IMG/VR virus record: IMGVR_UViG_3300031616_000010
Coordinates: 1-49,757 of that record
Length of the DNA: 49,757 bases
From: a virus
Strand: one strand, 5' to 3'
The number at the start of each line of letters is the position of its first letter. Position 1 is the first letter of the stretch. Below are positions 9,401-18,182 of this stretch, one piece after another. The translations under genes were made by a program, and so were the position numbers. Under the pieces are notes generated by a model. It saw only the letters and a program-made list of their open reading frames with translations, searched no databases and was not told where the DNA came from.

Positions 9401-12036
9401 AGACTGAACTGTTCAACACCTAGGCGTGCACGATTACGGAACTCCGCTATCTCACGCAGCATTCTATCGCCTTCTACCATTCTGGTGAAAGCGAAGTAAG
9501 CTTGATGTTCGGCGAAGGAAGGAAGTCTATCGAAGTTAGTCAAGTAATGATTAGTCAACTCACCTGGAGTAGAAAAGAAATATCCAGGTTGTCCTGTTAC
9601 ACGATCCTTGGCATCTCTTGCGTACTCAAGAGTACGTGAGAATTCATTGAAAGATTTGTGTGTAGCTCCAGTTACCTTGTTATAAATCGATACCGGTTTA
9701 GCTTTCCAATACGGTATTGTCTGACCCGTGACAGGATCTTGACGTATTGTACCTGAGGCTATCTGACGAATATAATTAGCTTCTTGGTAGGCCCATTCTT
9801 TAAAAAGAGATTGTGTATACGTGCCTATGCTTCGTTGAATGCTTTCATTTAAAGACAATGTATCTTCTGAAGAACGTAGTCTCCACAGAGCGGCATTAAA
9901 CATAGCTCCTAAGCCACGTTGTGAATTAGTTGAGACAGCTTCAGGTATGAGATTACCATTGGCATCTCTGATCATAAGATCTCGGACTGCCCGGTCAGTC
10001 TCTACGAGAGGACGTCTAGTTACAATCTTAAAGCCTACTCCATGTTGTTCAACAGTAGTAGCTCCACGAGAGATAACCGCTGCTTTATTAGCTTTCAGTG
10101 CTTGCATCTCTTGAGCCATCTGGCTGACACGAAGAGCATCAGACTTCATCATGGCATTGACTGCAGCACGATCATTCTCTGAAATATCTTTACTGGCTTT
10201 TAAGCGGTCTCTGGTTGCTTTCGTCTCGACCTTGGTTTTGTCGATTTCCGCTTGTAGACTTGCAACACGATTGTAAGTTTCATCACTCTTAAGACGAAGA
10301 TCAACTTCGTCGATATTCTTTTGAAATTTCTTTTTGAAGTCCGAAAGACCTTCATATTGTTCCTTAGCTTTAGCACGGTCTGCTTCCGCAAGCTTGTTGT
10401 CGTTCATACGAAGCCGGTTGGCCTCGATGCCGTCTTCTGCAGCGTTCATGTTCTTCTGCAGCGAGGTCCGCTGATCTAAAAGCTTCTGAACTCTTGCGTT
10501 AGTAATTGGTCCATTGCCTTCAATGACACGGACATCATCCATACCATGTAGTAAAGCGAAGTTCTCCGCAGTCTTAGGATTAGAAAACAACGTACCATCG
10601 AAGTTACCGAAGGTTACTTCATGCCAATACGTATTGCTCTTAGGTTCATAGAGAGGATTAGAGATGTCTAGGATAGCATTACGTATACCAGGATAGTAAT
10701 CTGCAGCAGCATCTTTTAAAATATTCAATCCATTCTTGACTGCCAAAGGCATAGGAATACGATTGATGCGTACAGCATCAGTCAGCTTCTGAATGAAAGA
10801 TTTACCTGAAGCTTCGTATGCATCTTGTATACGACGTGTTTGTTCACCAGAGAGATTACCTACATCCGTAGATATCTTATCTTTATCTTGGTTCATAAAG
10901 GTAAGAAGAGGTTCTTTGGATAATTCAATAGGATTACGTTTACCATCTAGATCACCGAGGACGATACGCTGCATCTTCTCAGATGCGGCAGTATTCATAT
11001 CTCCGAGGACTTCTGCTTTGGCAGCAGTACTTCCTTCAACTGCAGCAGCTTTCTCGACTAACTGTCGAGCAGCCATACGCGCAGTATTAGCTAGATGTAT
11101 ATTCTTGGCTAGATTAAGGCCAGTCTTACCAACAGCTGCATAATCAAATGGAGAGAGAACAGAGAAAGCATTATCTAATATACGATCAGAACTAGGAACA
11201 CCTTCAAGATATTCAGCAAACTTCACAGCTAACTGAGGATCGTCTTTAGCTATAGAATCTACAATAGCTTTAGCTTGTCTGAAGGATTCTTCCATAGGAA
11301 GACCATAGACATGATCTGCTTGCTCTTGCATATTAGTGCCGAGTAACAGACCTCCGCTAAATGTACCTACATCAGGAGTATTACCACGCATCTTGTATTC
11401 GACGTATGGTTGAAACATACTCTTCACAGTATCAGCTAAGTAGCCTGGCCAACTCTGCTTGGATACAGTCTCTTCAGCATTCTCACGAAGCTTACGGTAG
11501 AATTCCATCCTAGCTGTGAGTTCAGAACTCTTATCAAGAGTGCTGGCGTACTGATCCGGAATATCGTCTGGAGCCTTCTCAAGCATACTCTTGGATAAAG
11601 CAGCAGCTTCTGGGATAGACTGAACGAATTGTTTAGCATACTGAGTTTCAGTTACGCTATCTGGATCGACTTGTTTGTTATTAGGATTGAAAGGATCGAG
11701 AACACGCGCGACTTCATTCTCATCAAGAGGTCCGCCTTTGACAGTAGACAACCTTGTGAGTTCTTGCAGCTTAGCTTGTGACTTCTGAACATTGAGATTA
11801 CTCGCAGCGATCTTACGCATATTGTCTTCACGACCTGCTTGGATCTCTGATTTAATCTCTTCCGTAGTCTTGTCTAAATGCTGACCAATACCTTGCTGTG
11901 TCTTGATAGCACGTACTTGAGCTACATCATCGGGAAGGGAAATAGGAGCTTGTACAGGAGCGGCTAGTGAAACTCCAGTATCCTGAGGTTGTTCAGGAGC
12001 AGCTAGAGAAACGCCAGTGTCTTCAATAGGTTCCAT
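6436..12036 (-). CDS. Giant internal virion protein, 1866 aa
   Basis: The largest gene in the genome. The N-terminus repeats a short DTGVSLAAPxQ unit twice, and a long helical Lys/Glu-rich region lies at about residues 520-680. A segment near residue 465 (TYWHEVTFGNFDGTLFSNP) resembles phage polyvalent-protein domains. The C-terminal third has hydrophobic helices (for example LITFYSLLYGAPSAIGLTGL). Proteins of this size and position in podoviruses are ejected into the cell with the DNA. No transglycosylase or RNA polymerase motif could be identified, so it should not be called a virion RNA polymerase. It is translationally close to both neighbours (1-base overlap before, 2-base gap after). 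Confidence 0.7.
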   Translation of the reverse strand: MEPIEDTGVSLAAPEQPQDTGVSLAAPVQAPISLPDDVAQVRAIKTQQGIGQHLDKTTEEIKSEIQAGREDNMRKIAASNLNVQKSQAKLQELTRLSTVKGGPLDENEVARVLDPFNPNNKQVDPDSVTETQYAKQFVQSIPEAAALSKSMLEKAPDDIPDQYASTLDKSSELTARMEFYRKLRENAEETVSKQSWPGYLADTVKSMFQPYVEYKMRGNTPDVGTFSGGLLLGTNMQEQADHVYGLPMEESFRQAKAIVDSIAKDDPQLAVKFAEYLEGVPSSDRILDNAFSVLSPFDYAAVGKTGLNLAKNIHLANTARMAARQLVEKAAAVEGSTAAKAEVLGDMNTAASEKMQRIVLGDLDGKRNPIELSKEPLLTFMNQDKDKISTDVGNLSGEQTRRIQDAYEASGKSFIQKLTDAVRINRIPMPLAVKNGLNILKDAAADYYPGIRNAILDISNPLYEPKSNTYWHEVTFGNFDGTLFSNPKTAENFALLHGMDDVRVIEGNGPITNARVQKLLDQRTSLQKNMNAAEDGIEANRLRMNDNKLAEADRAKAKEQYEGLSDFKKKFQKNIDEVDLRLKSDETYNRVASLQAEIDKTKVETKATRDRLKASKDISENDRAAVNAMMKSDALRVSQMAQEMQALKANKAAVISRGATTVEQHGVGFKIVTRRPLVETDRAVRDLMIRDANGNLIPEAVSTNSQRGLGAMFNAALWRLRSSEDTLSLNESIQRSIGTYTQSLFKEWAYQEANYIRQIASGTIRQDPVTGQTIPYWKAKPVSIYNKVTGATHKSFNEFSRTLEYARDAKDRVTGQPGYFFSTPGELTNHYLTNFDRLPSFAEHQAYFAFTRMVEGDRMLREIAEFRNRARLGVEQFSLSTRDAKGQPISSEFFDGRRLKKFPGGDDVMMIMGNRQGQERLVNLGGASIPVSRIDELRKAVEEGRMSVIELYAPEYKPLRGFSDVAGNDHVRYVLTDRAVSKPIEFNHVNRRGGGHFEHDYDNFLKQADMYHQYENMAGVKGRYKSVYTGDKTFMPLLNRAMGSDIADKLHEVQALVKLGKIDEAKDFIRRTMPIEPHTLLDMFKPGRDAGGKQLPPQFSLEEPFVVVPKGRSVIDMDAQRMHTKYGSAFKDSGKSGSLNKQFQVAYNTERESSGITHWEDVGSQGNPVYKYAPSGKMVDPITTMNKSLNRIVNSAFMDDYKIYAVEHWLREAEPFLEPVRLKLARSAPNWVFTSSIDKSAFTAATPPEVVRNLLSNRFKVNQFIGVPNTMDTAIHTAKQWLVDTSYNKYGPEANRTLLQKAITIAPNWMLSHLKDPVTFLRSMTFHEKLGLFNPAQLLVQAQTYATILSVSPLHGISGTYAALLHGWSRLNHNPEVLAALDGYASKLSVFGQSRWRPGEFKEAMETLERTGFENVAGEYSNLNTALKTDFVGNDFKSILNAGTVFFKKGEASTRIGAWYTAFREFREANPTGALGQADIGKILKRADLLTSNMSRASNSFVNQGVFSLTSQFLTYQLRLAELFLGKRLGDTPFERAMARTRLITFYSLLYGAPSAIGLTGLPMQNAIKSEAMQRGYTMGDNWLSTAIDQGLPAMAAAFITGKGDWTKGNNYNIGARFGSPGFTQFTDAMKSDHAWYQLLAGASGSTLLNTLTSTNNFFHSMADVFRDNKEKKFPLKLDDFVDLFKEVSSVNQAWKLYAAVNTGKWMSKNEGYEGDVTKANAAFMAVFGLNPAQQDNQYIKAGIMKSDKEYQQYIMRESIKEFRRYYQDQRDKNWDSAKDHFKRGDGLLEIGGFPVERKGSVLSMAAKGFESIIDQGDYKFATDNVPRSRSDIMGIPMPFTTQSNIPATRQEQFKTQLNINKNKGQ

Positions 12037-12626
12037 TAAGTTCTACCAAATCCACCTGAGAGTGAACCTCCACTGAAGAGGTTTGACATTTGACCGAAGC
12101 CACTGTAAGCAGCTCCGCCTATGTTCGCGATAGTTCCTGAAGATTGAAGTAATGATCCTCCGAGACTTTGCCAAGCTTGATCTTGCGCTTGCTGTCCTTG
12201 GAAATTAGCTTTAAGAGTAGACTCTTGAGCATTGATACCAGTTACCTGGTTATTCAATCCAAAGATATTTCTACCTACTTCTAAGTTTTGATTGACACCT
12301 GAGGCATTAAACAATCCTTGAGAGACAGTAGATCCTTGACCTCCTGCGTATCCAGAACCGAATTGAGCGCCTTGGTTAGTCGCTGCAGCTAGTCCCATCG
12401 ATTGTGCCTGTTGTGTGCGTCTGAATGTTTCAAGATTTTGTCTTCGTGCAGACAGTTCCATAGCTTGTCGACGTTGTTCATTGACTTGCTTTTCTAAACC
12501 AAACTTCTGTTGTTCGTATTGATTATTCTGTTGAGCATACTGAGATGTATGGTCCGCTTGGGAAGCGCCTCCGAAGAGCTTAATCCCTAAACCAATAGCA
12601 GAGATACCGAGACTAACTGGATCCAT
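12036..12626 (-). CDS. Internal virion protein, gp14-like
   Basis: A 196-residue protein (MDPVSLGISAIGLGIKLFGG...) with a glycine-rich hydrophobic N-terminus, then a Gln-rich helical centre (QQNNQYEQQKFGLEKQVNEQ) and a Gly/Ser-rich tail. This pattern and its place directly after the tail nozzle gene fit the small internal virion protein of podoviruses (T7 gp14 type), which inserts into the outer membrane during DNA ejection. The ATG at 12626 overlaps the nozzle stop as TGATG, a junction used repeatedly in this operon; a TTG one codon upstream is the alternative. Confidence 0.65.
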   Translation of the reverse strand: MDPVSLGISAIGLGIKLFGGASQADHTSQYAQQNNQYEQQKFGLEKQVNEQRRQAMELSARRQNLETFRRTQQAQSMGLAAATNQGAQFGSGYAGGQGSTVSQGLFNASGVNQNLEVGRNIFGLNNQVTGINAQESTLKANFQGQQAQDQAWQSLGGSLLQSSGTIANIGGAAYSGFGQMSNLFSGGSLSGGFGRT

Positions 12627-15004
12627 CAAACACCTGTATTCACATTTTCATAAGCAGACCATCCTATGATATCGAAAGGATGTCCCGACTTAGATGAAAA
12701 CTTTAATTGTAAAACCAAACCTCTACCTCTAATCTTATGTCGTCTAGCAATGACTCCGAAGTTAGGAGTCCAACTATTTATTAATTGTTTTACAGACCAT
12801 CTTCCAGAATCTCCTGTTGTAGCATAATCCCACAATCCTTGGATATTGTATGCAGAATTATCATCTGATCTGGAATAGACGTATATGTAAGGTATCTGAA
12901 AACGATGCTGTCCTTGACCGTGAAGTTTATAACCTGTGACGAAGAAACTCTCATAATCTACAGGCGTTCCTGTGGATTTCCAATCTAATAGATCAGGATC
13001 CGATTCAGCTGCAAATGTGAACAAATAACTGCCCAAACCATTCGGCTTAGATACAATGTACTTAATAATAGAATCAGGTACACCTGCTCCTCCTACACTG
13101 TTTATGTAGATTATTCCATTGATATTAGGATTAGGAGTAGATGGATCTAATGAATAAGGAAAGAATGCTTTATTGGAAACATTGAAATTTAAGATACGAT
13201 CATAAGCATATCTATCGGTAACACTGAACTCATTAGTTGATTTGTAAATCCACTGGACTGTATAATCAATTGGATTGTATGCTCCCTTGGCATACTTCTT
13301 ACTCTGGAGAGGAATGTTATTATAGAAGCTTAAGATGGTTCCAACTGTAAGTGGATTAACTTCCAGAGGATTGACGTGCAAGGGATTTCCTTGAAGACCT
13401 CCACCTTGCTTAGCAGGTTCTACTGAATAGATACCTTCTTCATTCCAGAACATAGGAAGTCCGTTGATATCTACAAAAGAAGTACTTGAGATACTTCTCA
13501 CAGCAGAGAGCTTAACAATCGTATAATCGTTAGCTGTGAAACCAATTCCTTGACTGCCTGTGATATACCATACACCGTTTGTAGCAAAGACAAGAAGAGC
13601 ATTTTGAATAGGAAAGAGCTTATAGATGCTGCCACTTCCTTGGATCTTAATTACACCGCCATCTGTCGGAAGAAGACTGAACAACGTTTCTGAAGTAGGA
13701 TCGTTTGTTTGATAACACTTTCCAAAGTCTTCTGTAGACTCGACGACTTTAGAGAAGTAAATGTTCTCTGTCCAAGTATAGTAAGATACATCACCGGTAG
13801 CTTGTTGCTGTGCATCTACACCTGTATACCAAACTCTACCTTGAAACCAACAACCAGTTTTGGGTCTTGATGACGTGACTACAGGAGTAATCGAAGCCAC
13901 ACTTGAAATCAAACCTCGATCCTGATTAAAAGCATTTAAGATGAAATGACCTTTAGGAGCAGCACCTGCATTCCAAGTCGTATTAGAAAGAGTTGTAGCC
14001 GGATCGAAGACATTAGATGCGTTCTTATAGTACCACCACACGTCGGCGTTACTAGGATACACACCTGTGGCCGATAGCCATGTATTTATGTAGCCTGTAT
14101 TGAATGGGGCAATGTGCCAACCATTATCAGTAAATCCTATGAAAGGACCATACGTAGAGGTGACATTAACAATTAAAGCACCTGTTCCTGTAGTATAACC
14201 AGTAACAACACCGCTCATAACAATTGTATCGGCTGGATAAAAAACTCCACCAATAGTTGCAGAGTGCGCATCAGCTATATTGACTTGATCTCCAACCGAA
14301 ACTGGAAGTCCTGTAGAAATTGCAAAAGTATGTAAACCATTACCTGCTGTTATCGAAGTGATTGAAGTAGAGAACCACTGGGATCCTTTTTTCCAACCTT
14401 GGTTGATAAGATTGTAAAGATGTTCATTAGATAATCCAGCAGGACGTACATCAACTGCTGTTGTTTCTACAATACCTGCAAAATCTCTTGTTTGAAGAGA
14501 AACTGCAACAGCTGTGACGACATTTGCTGAATATGTACAAAAGAAAGGATCACAGTTTTGATGGTAGACTATAAGATAACCATTACCTGAAGCATACTGG
14601 CATTCCTTAGATATATCTAGAGTGCCTCCTAAAGCTAGAAAGCTTGCGATATTAACCTTAGACACAAGAACCTGCCCAGATAATGGGGCTGTTACAGTAG
14701 CGGCAGATGCAAGGTAGAAGTATAAAAAAGTCCCGACTTGTTGAACAACAATTTGAGTCAGTCCATCTCCGCCTGCATTATCCCATTTAAATGAAGAAAC
14801 AGCTGCGTTTGTTCTGTCGAGTGAAATCAACGTAAAATTCTCTTCGTAGTCTATACCCTCTCGACGAAGGACATCTCCAACTAAAGTATACGTACTGTTG
14901 TCAGTATCAGTTGCTGCATTCTCTGGAAAATTAAACCCAGTGAATTCAGTAATCAAACCTTTAGTAAAATTGTTTTCTACATTAGATACGACTTGAGTTG
15001 CCAT
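12626..15004 (-). CDS. Tail nozzle / tail tubular protein B-like
   Basis: A 792-residue beta-rich protein starting MATQVVSNVENNFTKGLITE and continuing with a motif common in podovirus nozzle proteins (FPENAATDTDNSTY, then GDVLRREGIDYE). It would form the distal end of the short tail. It lies two genes after the adaptor-like protein and just before the internal virion proteins, as in T7-like order. The ATG at 15004 shares its A with the stop of the previous gene. The length agrees with T7 gp12 (about 790 residues), although sequence similarity is only at the level of composition and N-terminal pattern. Confidence 0.75.
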   Translation of the reverse strand: MATQVVSNVENNFTKGLITEFTGFNFPENAATDTDNSTYTLVGDVLRREGIDYEENFTLISLDRTNAAVSSFKWDNAGGDGLTQIVVQQVGTFLYFYLASAATVTAPLSGQVLVSKVNIASFLALGGTLDISKECQYASGNGYLIVYHQNCDPFFCTYSANVVTAVAVSLQTRDFAGIVETTAVDVRPAGLSNEHLYNLINQGWKKGSQWFSTSITSITAGNGLHTFAISTGLPVSVGDQVNIADAHSATIGGVFYPADTIVMSGVVTGYTTGTGALIVNVTSTYGPFIGFTDNGWHIAPFNTGYINTWLSATGVYPSNADVWWYYKNASNVFDPATTLSNTTWNAGAAPKGHFILNAFNQDRGLISSVASITPVVTSSRPKTGCWFQGRVWYTGVDAQQQATGDVSYYTWTENIYFSKVVESTEDFGKCYQTNDPTSETLFSLLPTDGGVIKIQGSGSIYKLFPIQNALLVFATNGVWYITGSQGIGFTANDYTIVKLSAVRSISSTSFVDINGLPMFWNEEGIYSVEPAKQGGGLQGNPLHVNPLEVNPLTVGTILSFYNNIPLQSKKYAKGAYNPIDYTVQWIYKSTNEFSVTDRYAYDRILNFNVSNKAFFPYSLDPSTPNPNINGIIYINSVGGAGVPDSIIKYIVSKPNGLGSYLFTFAAESDPDLLDWKSTGTPVDYESFFVTGYKLHGQGQHRFQIPYIYVYSRSDDNSAYNIQGLWDYATTGDSGRWSVKQLINSWTPNFGVIARRHKIRGRGLVLQLKFSSKSGHPFDIIGWSAYENVNTGV

Positions 15005-15276
15005 CAATCTTTAACTTCTACTATCTTAATATTCTTAGATTTGAGATATATCTCTGCATGTTCTTTAGCTAGTTTGAAACTTGTAAATCTAGCTTTTAGC
15101 GTTGGAGGAACTACACCATGTTCATATCTAAACGTCCATATAAGTGTAGCAGGGTCCATGACCAGATGGAGATTATTCTTACCTTCAAAGACTTGTGGAT
15201 CTATTAAACCAACATTCTTATTCTTAGGATCATATCTTTCAAGAACTAAGATACGATCTGTATTTCTTAGCGCCAT
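15004..15276 (-). CDS. Small protein between tail adaptor and nozzle
   Basis: A 90-residue protein (MALRNTDRILVLERYDPKNK...) overlapping the tail adaptor gene by 10 bases and ending in TGATG with the nozzle gene. It is basic with a mixed fold and has no membrane segment or cysteine motif. Its place between two tail proteins suggests a minor tail or assembly role. Nothing in the sequence identifies it further. Confidence 0.6.
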   Translation of the reverse strand: MALRNTDRILVLERYDPKNKNVGLIDPQVFEGKNNLHLVMDPATLIWTFRYEHGVVPPTLKARFTSFKLAKEHAEIYLKSKNIKIVEVKD

Positions 15277-16064
15277 CTAAAGAAAGGACCTCGATTACGG
15301 TAAGCGGAAACACGTCCGTAGTTAGGAAGTTGATCGAAGTAACTCGGTTTATTATCGATAGATTTATCTCTCTGCAAAGAACTCCATTGACGTTTAGCTT
15401 CTTGTTCTGCTTTCACGTGTGGAGTTTGCTTCAATTCGAAGTAAGCTAATGACTTAGCTTCATTAAGAAGAAGAGGAACTTGTTCTTCATCTATGTTTGG
15501 AATGAAAGAATCTTCCATCAACCATATAGGTGCGGCTGAACCAAAACACTCCGTCTTACTAGCTTGTAAAGTCGAGTCTAATGTTTGATCAAAAGAATCA
15601 AAGATTACATAGAAATCACTAATGATTGTGCAGAATTGTGGTGTTTTATCATCTCTGTAATTGAATAGAAATGTCTTGGAATCTGTAGTGAAGTTGAGGA
15701 CATCTACATTCGCATCAGCAGTGTTATACCCATTGACATAATCTACGAACTGTTGAATAGGAAGAATAGTCACATACTTATACATCAATGTTTGAGATGA
15801 AGCATCGAAGTACTTCAACCATTCAATAGATCTAATACCTTCTGGAACTAACATCAGGTTGGGTTGAATAACACTCCCTGAACTTTCAAGTTGAAACAAC
15901 TTCTTCTGTTCAGGTAAACCTGCTCTTGCAATAATATTAAAGAACGTAGTACGTACAATCTCAGCTACCTGAAGACTTTCAGATGAGTCCGAGATACTAT
16001 TGACTTCATCAGAAGATAAGGCAGAGAGAATGTTTTGTGTATAATCTAAGAGTGTTAGTTTCAT
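15267..16064 (-). CDS. Tail adaptor / tail tubular protein A-like
   Basis: A 265-residue protein. The N-terminus (MKLTLLDYTQNILSALSSDEVNSI) and the pattern of helical start, 'EGIRSIEWLKYFD' centre and late basic segment resemble the gatekeeper/adaptor proteins that join the portal to the tail nozzle in podoviruses (T7 gp11 type). It overlaps its upstream neighbour by four bases. The residues 'LLLNEAKSLAYFELKQ' near the C-terminus form the helix commonly seen in this family. Assigned from position plus these patterns. Confidence 0.65.
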   Translation of the reverse strand: MKLTLLDYTQNILSALSSDEVNSISDSSESLQVAEIVRTTFFNIIARAGLPEQKKLFQLESSGSVIQPNLMLVPEGIRSIEWLKYFDASSQTLMYKYVTILPIQQFVDYVNGYNTADANVDVLNFTTDSKTFLFNYRDDKTPQFCTIISDFYVIFDSFDQTLDSTLQASKTECFGSAAPIWLMEDSFIPNIDEEQVPLLLNEAKSLAYFELKQTPHVKAEQEAKRQWSSLQRDKSIDNKPSYFDQLPNYGRVSAYRNRGPFFRWR

Positions 16065-16429
16065 CTACGTTTCCAAGCATTGATACCGATATTACCAAGC
16101 AAGAATGTAATCACAGCATAAGGCATATAAGCTACTGAGTCCGGATATTTTTCAACAATGTATACCCACTCAGGATTATGATGGACTACAATAGTATCCC
16201 AACCAATAATACCCATCCAAGCTACCACAGGAAGACAAAGAGCATCTCGAAGAAAACGTAAGATGATGTCGTCGTTAGTATCGTGGATAATCTGCGCAGA
16301 TACCTTAGCTTCTTCAGTATCTTGGACACGCATACCTAGTTGAGTATCTTTAAACTTGCTATAGATACCTGAGACTGTGTTGAACAATCCCTGAAGAATA
16401 GGTCCAAGCAGAGGTATCCATCCAAGCAT
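16061..16429 (-). CDS. Membrane protein, probable holin component
   Basis: A 122-residue protein with an N-terminal hydrophobic helix (LGWIPLLGPILQGLFNTVSG), a charged middle (TEEAKVSAQIIHDTNDD), two further hydrophobic segments (LCLPVVAWMGIIGW and AVITFLLGNIGINAW) and a basic end. Three membrane segments and its place two genes after the endolysin fit a holin of the three-helix phage type. A membrane scaffold role cannot be excluded. It is coupled by overlaps to both neighbours. Confidence 0.6.
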   Translation of the reverse strand: MLGWIPLLGPILQGLFNTVSGIYSKFKDTQLGMRVQDTEEAKVSAQIIHDTNDDIILRFLRDALCLPVVAWMGIIGWDTIVVHHNPEWVYIVEKYPDSVAYMPYAVITFLLGNIGINAWKRR

Positions 16430-16671
16430 TAGGCTGTCTCACGTCCATGAGCAACCCAGGTGATTATACCGAGGATACCAAGAGAGACGGTCACTGAATG
16501 TGGAACCTGCATCTTATCCATAAAGCCTTGAAGAGTAGGATCAGTCACCCAACCATAAAGACCTGCAAGAGATCCTTGAACAGCTGAGAAAGCTACTGTA
16601 GCCCAAGCGACAACTTGTGTCCAAGACTTATACCAGACATTCTGAGCCCAAGTTTTAATTGTATTTAACAT
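16429..16671 (-). CDS. Probable holin, two membrane segments
   Basis: An 80-residue protein directly after the endolysin gene with no gap. It has two hydrophobic stretches (VVAWATVAFSAVQGSLAGLY and VTVSLGILGIITWVAHG) around a short polar loop. Its small size, two helices and endolysin neighbour are typical of class II holins, which open the inner membrane at lysis. The sequence itself does not distinguish this from other small phage membrane proteins. Confidence 0.6.
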   Translation of the reverse strand: MLNTIKTWAQNVWYKSWTQVVAWATVAFSAVQGSLAGLYGWVTDPTLQGFMDKMQVPHSVTVSLGILGIITWVAHGRETA

Positions 16672-17325
16672 TTATTTTCCTTTGTTGACGAAGTAGTGGA
16701 CCAGCATTCCTACGCCAATTGCGAGGGCACTTACTGCCATTACTGAGAGATATGGATGAGAAGTAATATGGCTCCAGAATGTCGGATGTGTAGAAGCTGC
16801 GACAGTACCTGTAGCAACAACAGTTCCGATAATAGGTCCTGAAGTATTGTTCTTTTTAGCTAATTGAAGACTGTAATCGTTCACTCTAGAAACACGAGCC
16901 ATCCAACCGGCATCATACTTCTTGTCTTTCGGACGATCGATTTCTAACTGTTTCAAAAAAGCTCTACGTTCATCATTGATAGCCTTGATAAGATCTGGCC
17001 CTGAAAGAGAATTGAACTTAGCTAGCGCTTTACGTGGACGTCCCAAACCACTATTAACACCATAGTCAAAGCAAGTATAATCAACCCCAGATTTAAGTGT
17101 GTCACAATTTAATGCATCCCAGTACTTAGATTTGTAAATAGTCTTAGCTTGATCTACCGTCATATTTTTGACATCAAGCGGAGTTCCGTTTTTATTAATA
17201 TATAATCGATAATCTTTAATAGTGATTCCAAAGTTCGTTGCACCTCCACTATCTGAAGGATCATTTGTATAACCTCCTTCATCTTTAAGAAGACGTGTTA
17301 GACAATCATTATAGTTATTCTTCAT
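16672..17325 (-). CDS. Endolysin, GH108 family, with C-terminal membrane anchor
   Basis: A 217-residue protein. Residues 14-34 hold the GH108 N-acetylmuramidase signature DEGGYTNDPSDSGGATNFGI, with E16 as the expected catalytic glutamate. The rest of the enzyme domain follows to about residue 155 (KYWDALNCD, FDYGVNSG). Unlike most soluble members, it ends in a second part with a strong hydrophobic helix at about 192-212 (YLSVMAVSALAIGVGMLVHY) and a basic tip. The role is cleavage of peptidoglycan at lysis. The C-terminal anchor could hold it in the membrane until release. It sits between the esterase and the holin-like genes. Confidence 0.85.
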   Translation of the reverse strand: MKNNYNDCLTRLLKDEGGYTNDPSDSGGATNFGITIKDYRLYINKNGTPLDVKNMTVDQAKTIYKSKYWDALNCDTLKSGVDYTCFDYGVNSGLGRPRKALAKFNSLSGPDLIKAINDERRAFLKQLEIDRPKDKKYDAGWMARVSRVNDYSLQLAKKNNTSGPIIGTVVATGTVAASTHPTFWSHITSHPYLSVMAVSALAIGVGMLVHYFVNKGK

Positions 17326-18182
17326 ACACCTAAACCTGTTTTAATTTTAGTTAACCAATCATTTGCGATTACATCACGTCCAGTGGCATTTGGATGAACT
17401 CTCATACTTCCTGGGCCTGCTATCTCTGCATAACGGTAAGTAGCGCCTACGAAGTTATCACTATTAGCTCCAGCTTTAAAACCAGTACCATTAGCTACCA
17501 AAGCAGCGATGGCTCCTTGGATAGTAGAACTGGAAACATCATAAGCCCAAGTACTGTTTGCCATAAACCATGGACCAGTGAAACCGAAGTTTCTAGCTAC
17601 AGACATACTTTGATTTCTGTATAATTGATAAGTAGCTGAACTCGTTCCGTTTATACCATCACTTTCACCTATATGTGTAAGAATGGCAGTGACTTGAGAA
17701 GGATAATATCCTAATTTATTCAGAGTATTAAAGGCTAACGGTAAACGATGTCCAAAACCTCCTGCAGGAGATTGATCGAAGACAGTAGTACCTCCAACAC
17801 TTACATTGCAGAATATTACACGATCATAAGAACCGGCACTGATAAGAAGATCGCCAACCTGACCCCACATCGAACCATAACCACTATTCCAACCGACATA
17901 GCCATTGATGGTGAAAGTAGGACCAAGCATAGGTTCTACAAGACGATAGAGATTGTTATCAGCCATTACACCTACTTGGTGTACATTCAAAGATTGGACA
18001 TTGTAAAGACCTTGACAATGATCACCTGCTACAGATTGTCCTTCACAGATGAAGATAGCCGTACGTTGTCCTGCTACTAGAGCAGGAGATACTTGAGTCA
18101 GTCCTGTTAAAACATTATATCCACCTGATGCAAGATTAGAAAAAGCATATAAATTAGGAGGAGCTGTTGCTGGATTTAACAT
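17322..18182 (-). CDS. SGNH-type carbohydrate esterase, likely tail-associated
   Basis: A 286-residue protein with SGNH hydrolase blocks: IFICEGQSVAGDH near residues 43-55 (nucleophile Ser in GQS), a central THIGESDG block and MRVHPNATG near the end, with the His expected in the catalytic dyad. This pattern matches sialate O-acetylesterase-like enzymes that phages use to deacetylate host surface sugars. It lies between the fibre genes and the endolysin. ATG at 18182 shares its A with the fibre stop (TGATG), the same junction as at 19489; a GTG six bases upstream is the alternative start. Substrate unknown. Confidence 0.7.
   Translation of the reverse strand: MLNPATAPPNLYAFSNLASGGYNVLTGLTQVSPALVAGQRTAIFICEGQSVAGDHCQGLYNVQSLNVHQVGVMADNNLYRLVEPMLGPTFTINGYVGWNSGYGSMWGQVGDLLISAGSYDRVIFCNVSVGGTTVFDQSPAGGFGHRLPLAFNTLNKLGYYPSQVTAILTHIGESDGINGTSSATYQLYRNQSMSVARNFGFTGPWFMANSTWAYDVSSSTIQGAIAALVANGTGFKAGANSDNFVGATYRYAEIAGPGSMRVHPNATGRDVIANDWLTKIKTGLGV

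Noticed and set aside
6436-12036. Virion RNA polymerase like that of N4
   Set aside because: The size would invite this, but no T7-type polymerase motifs were seen in the translation.
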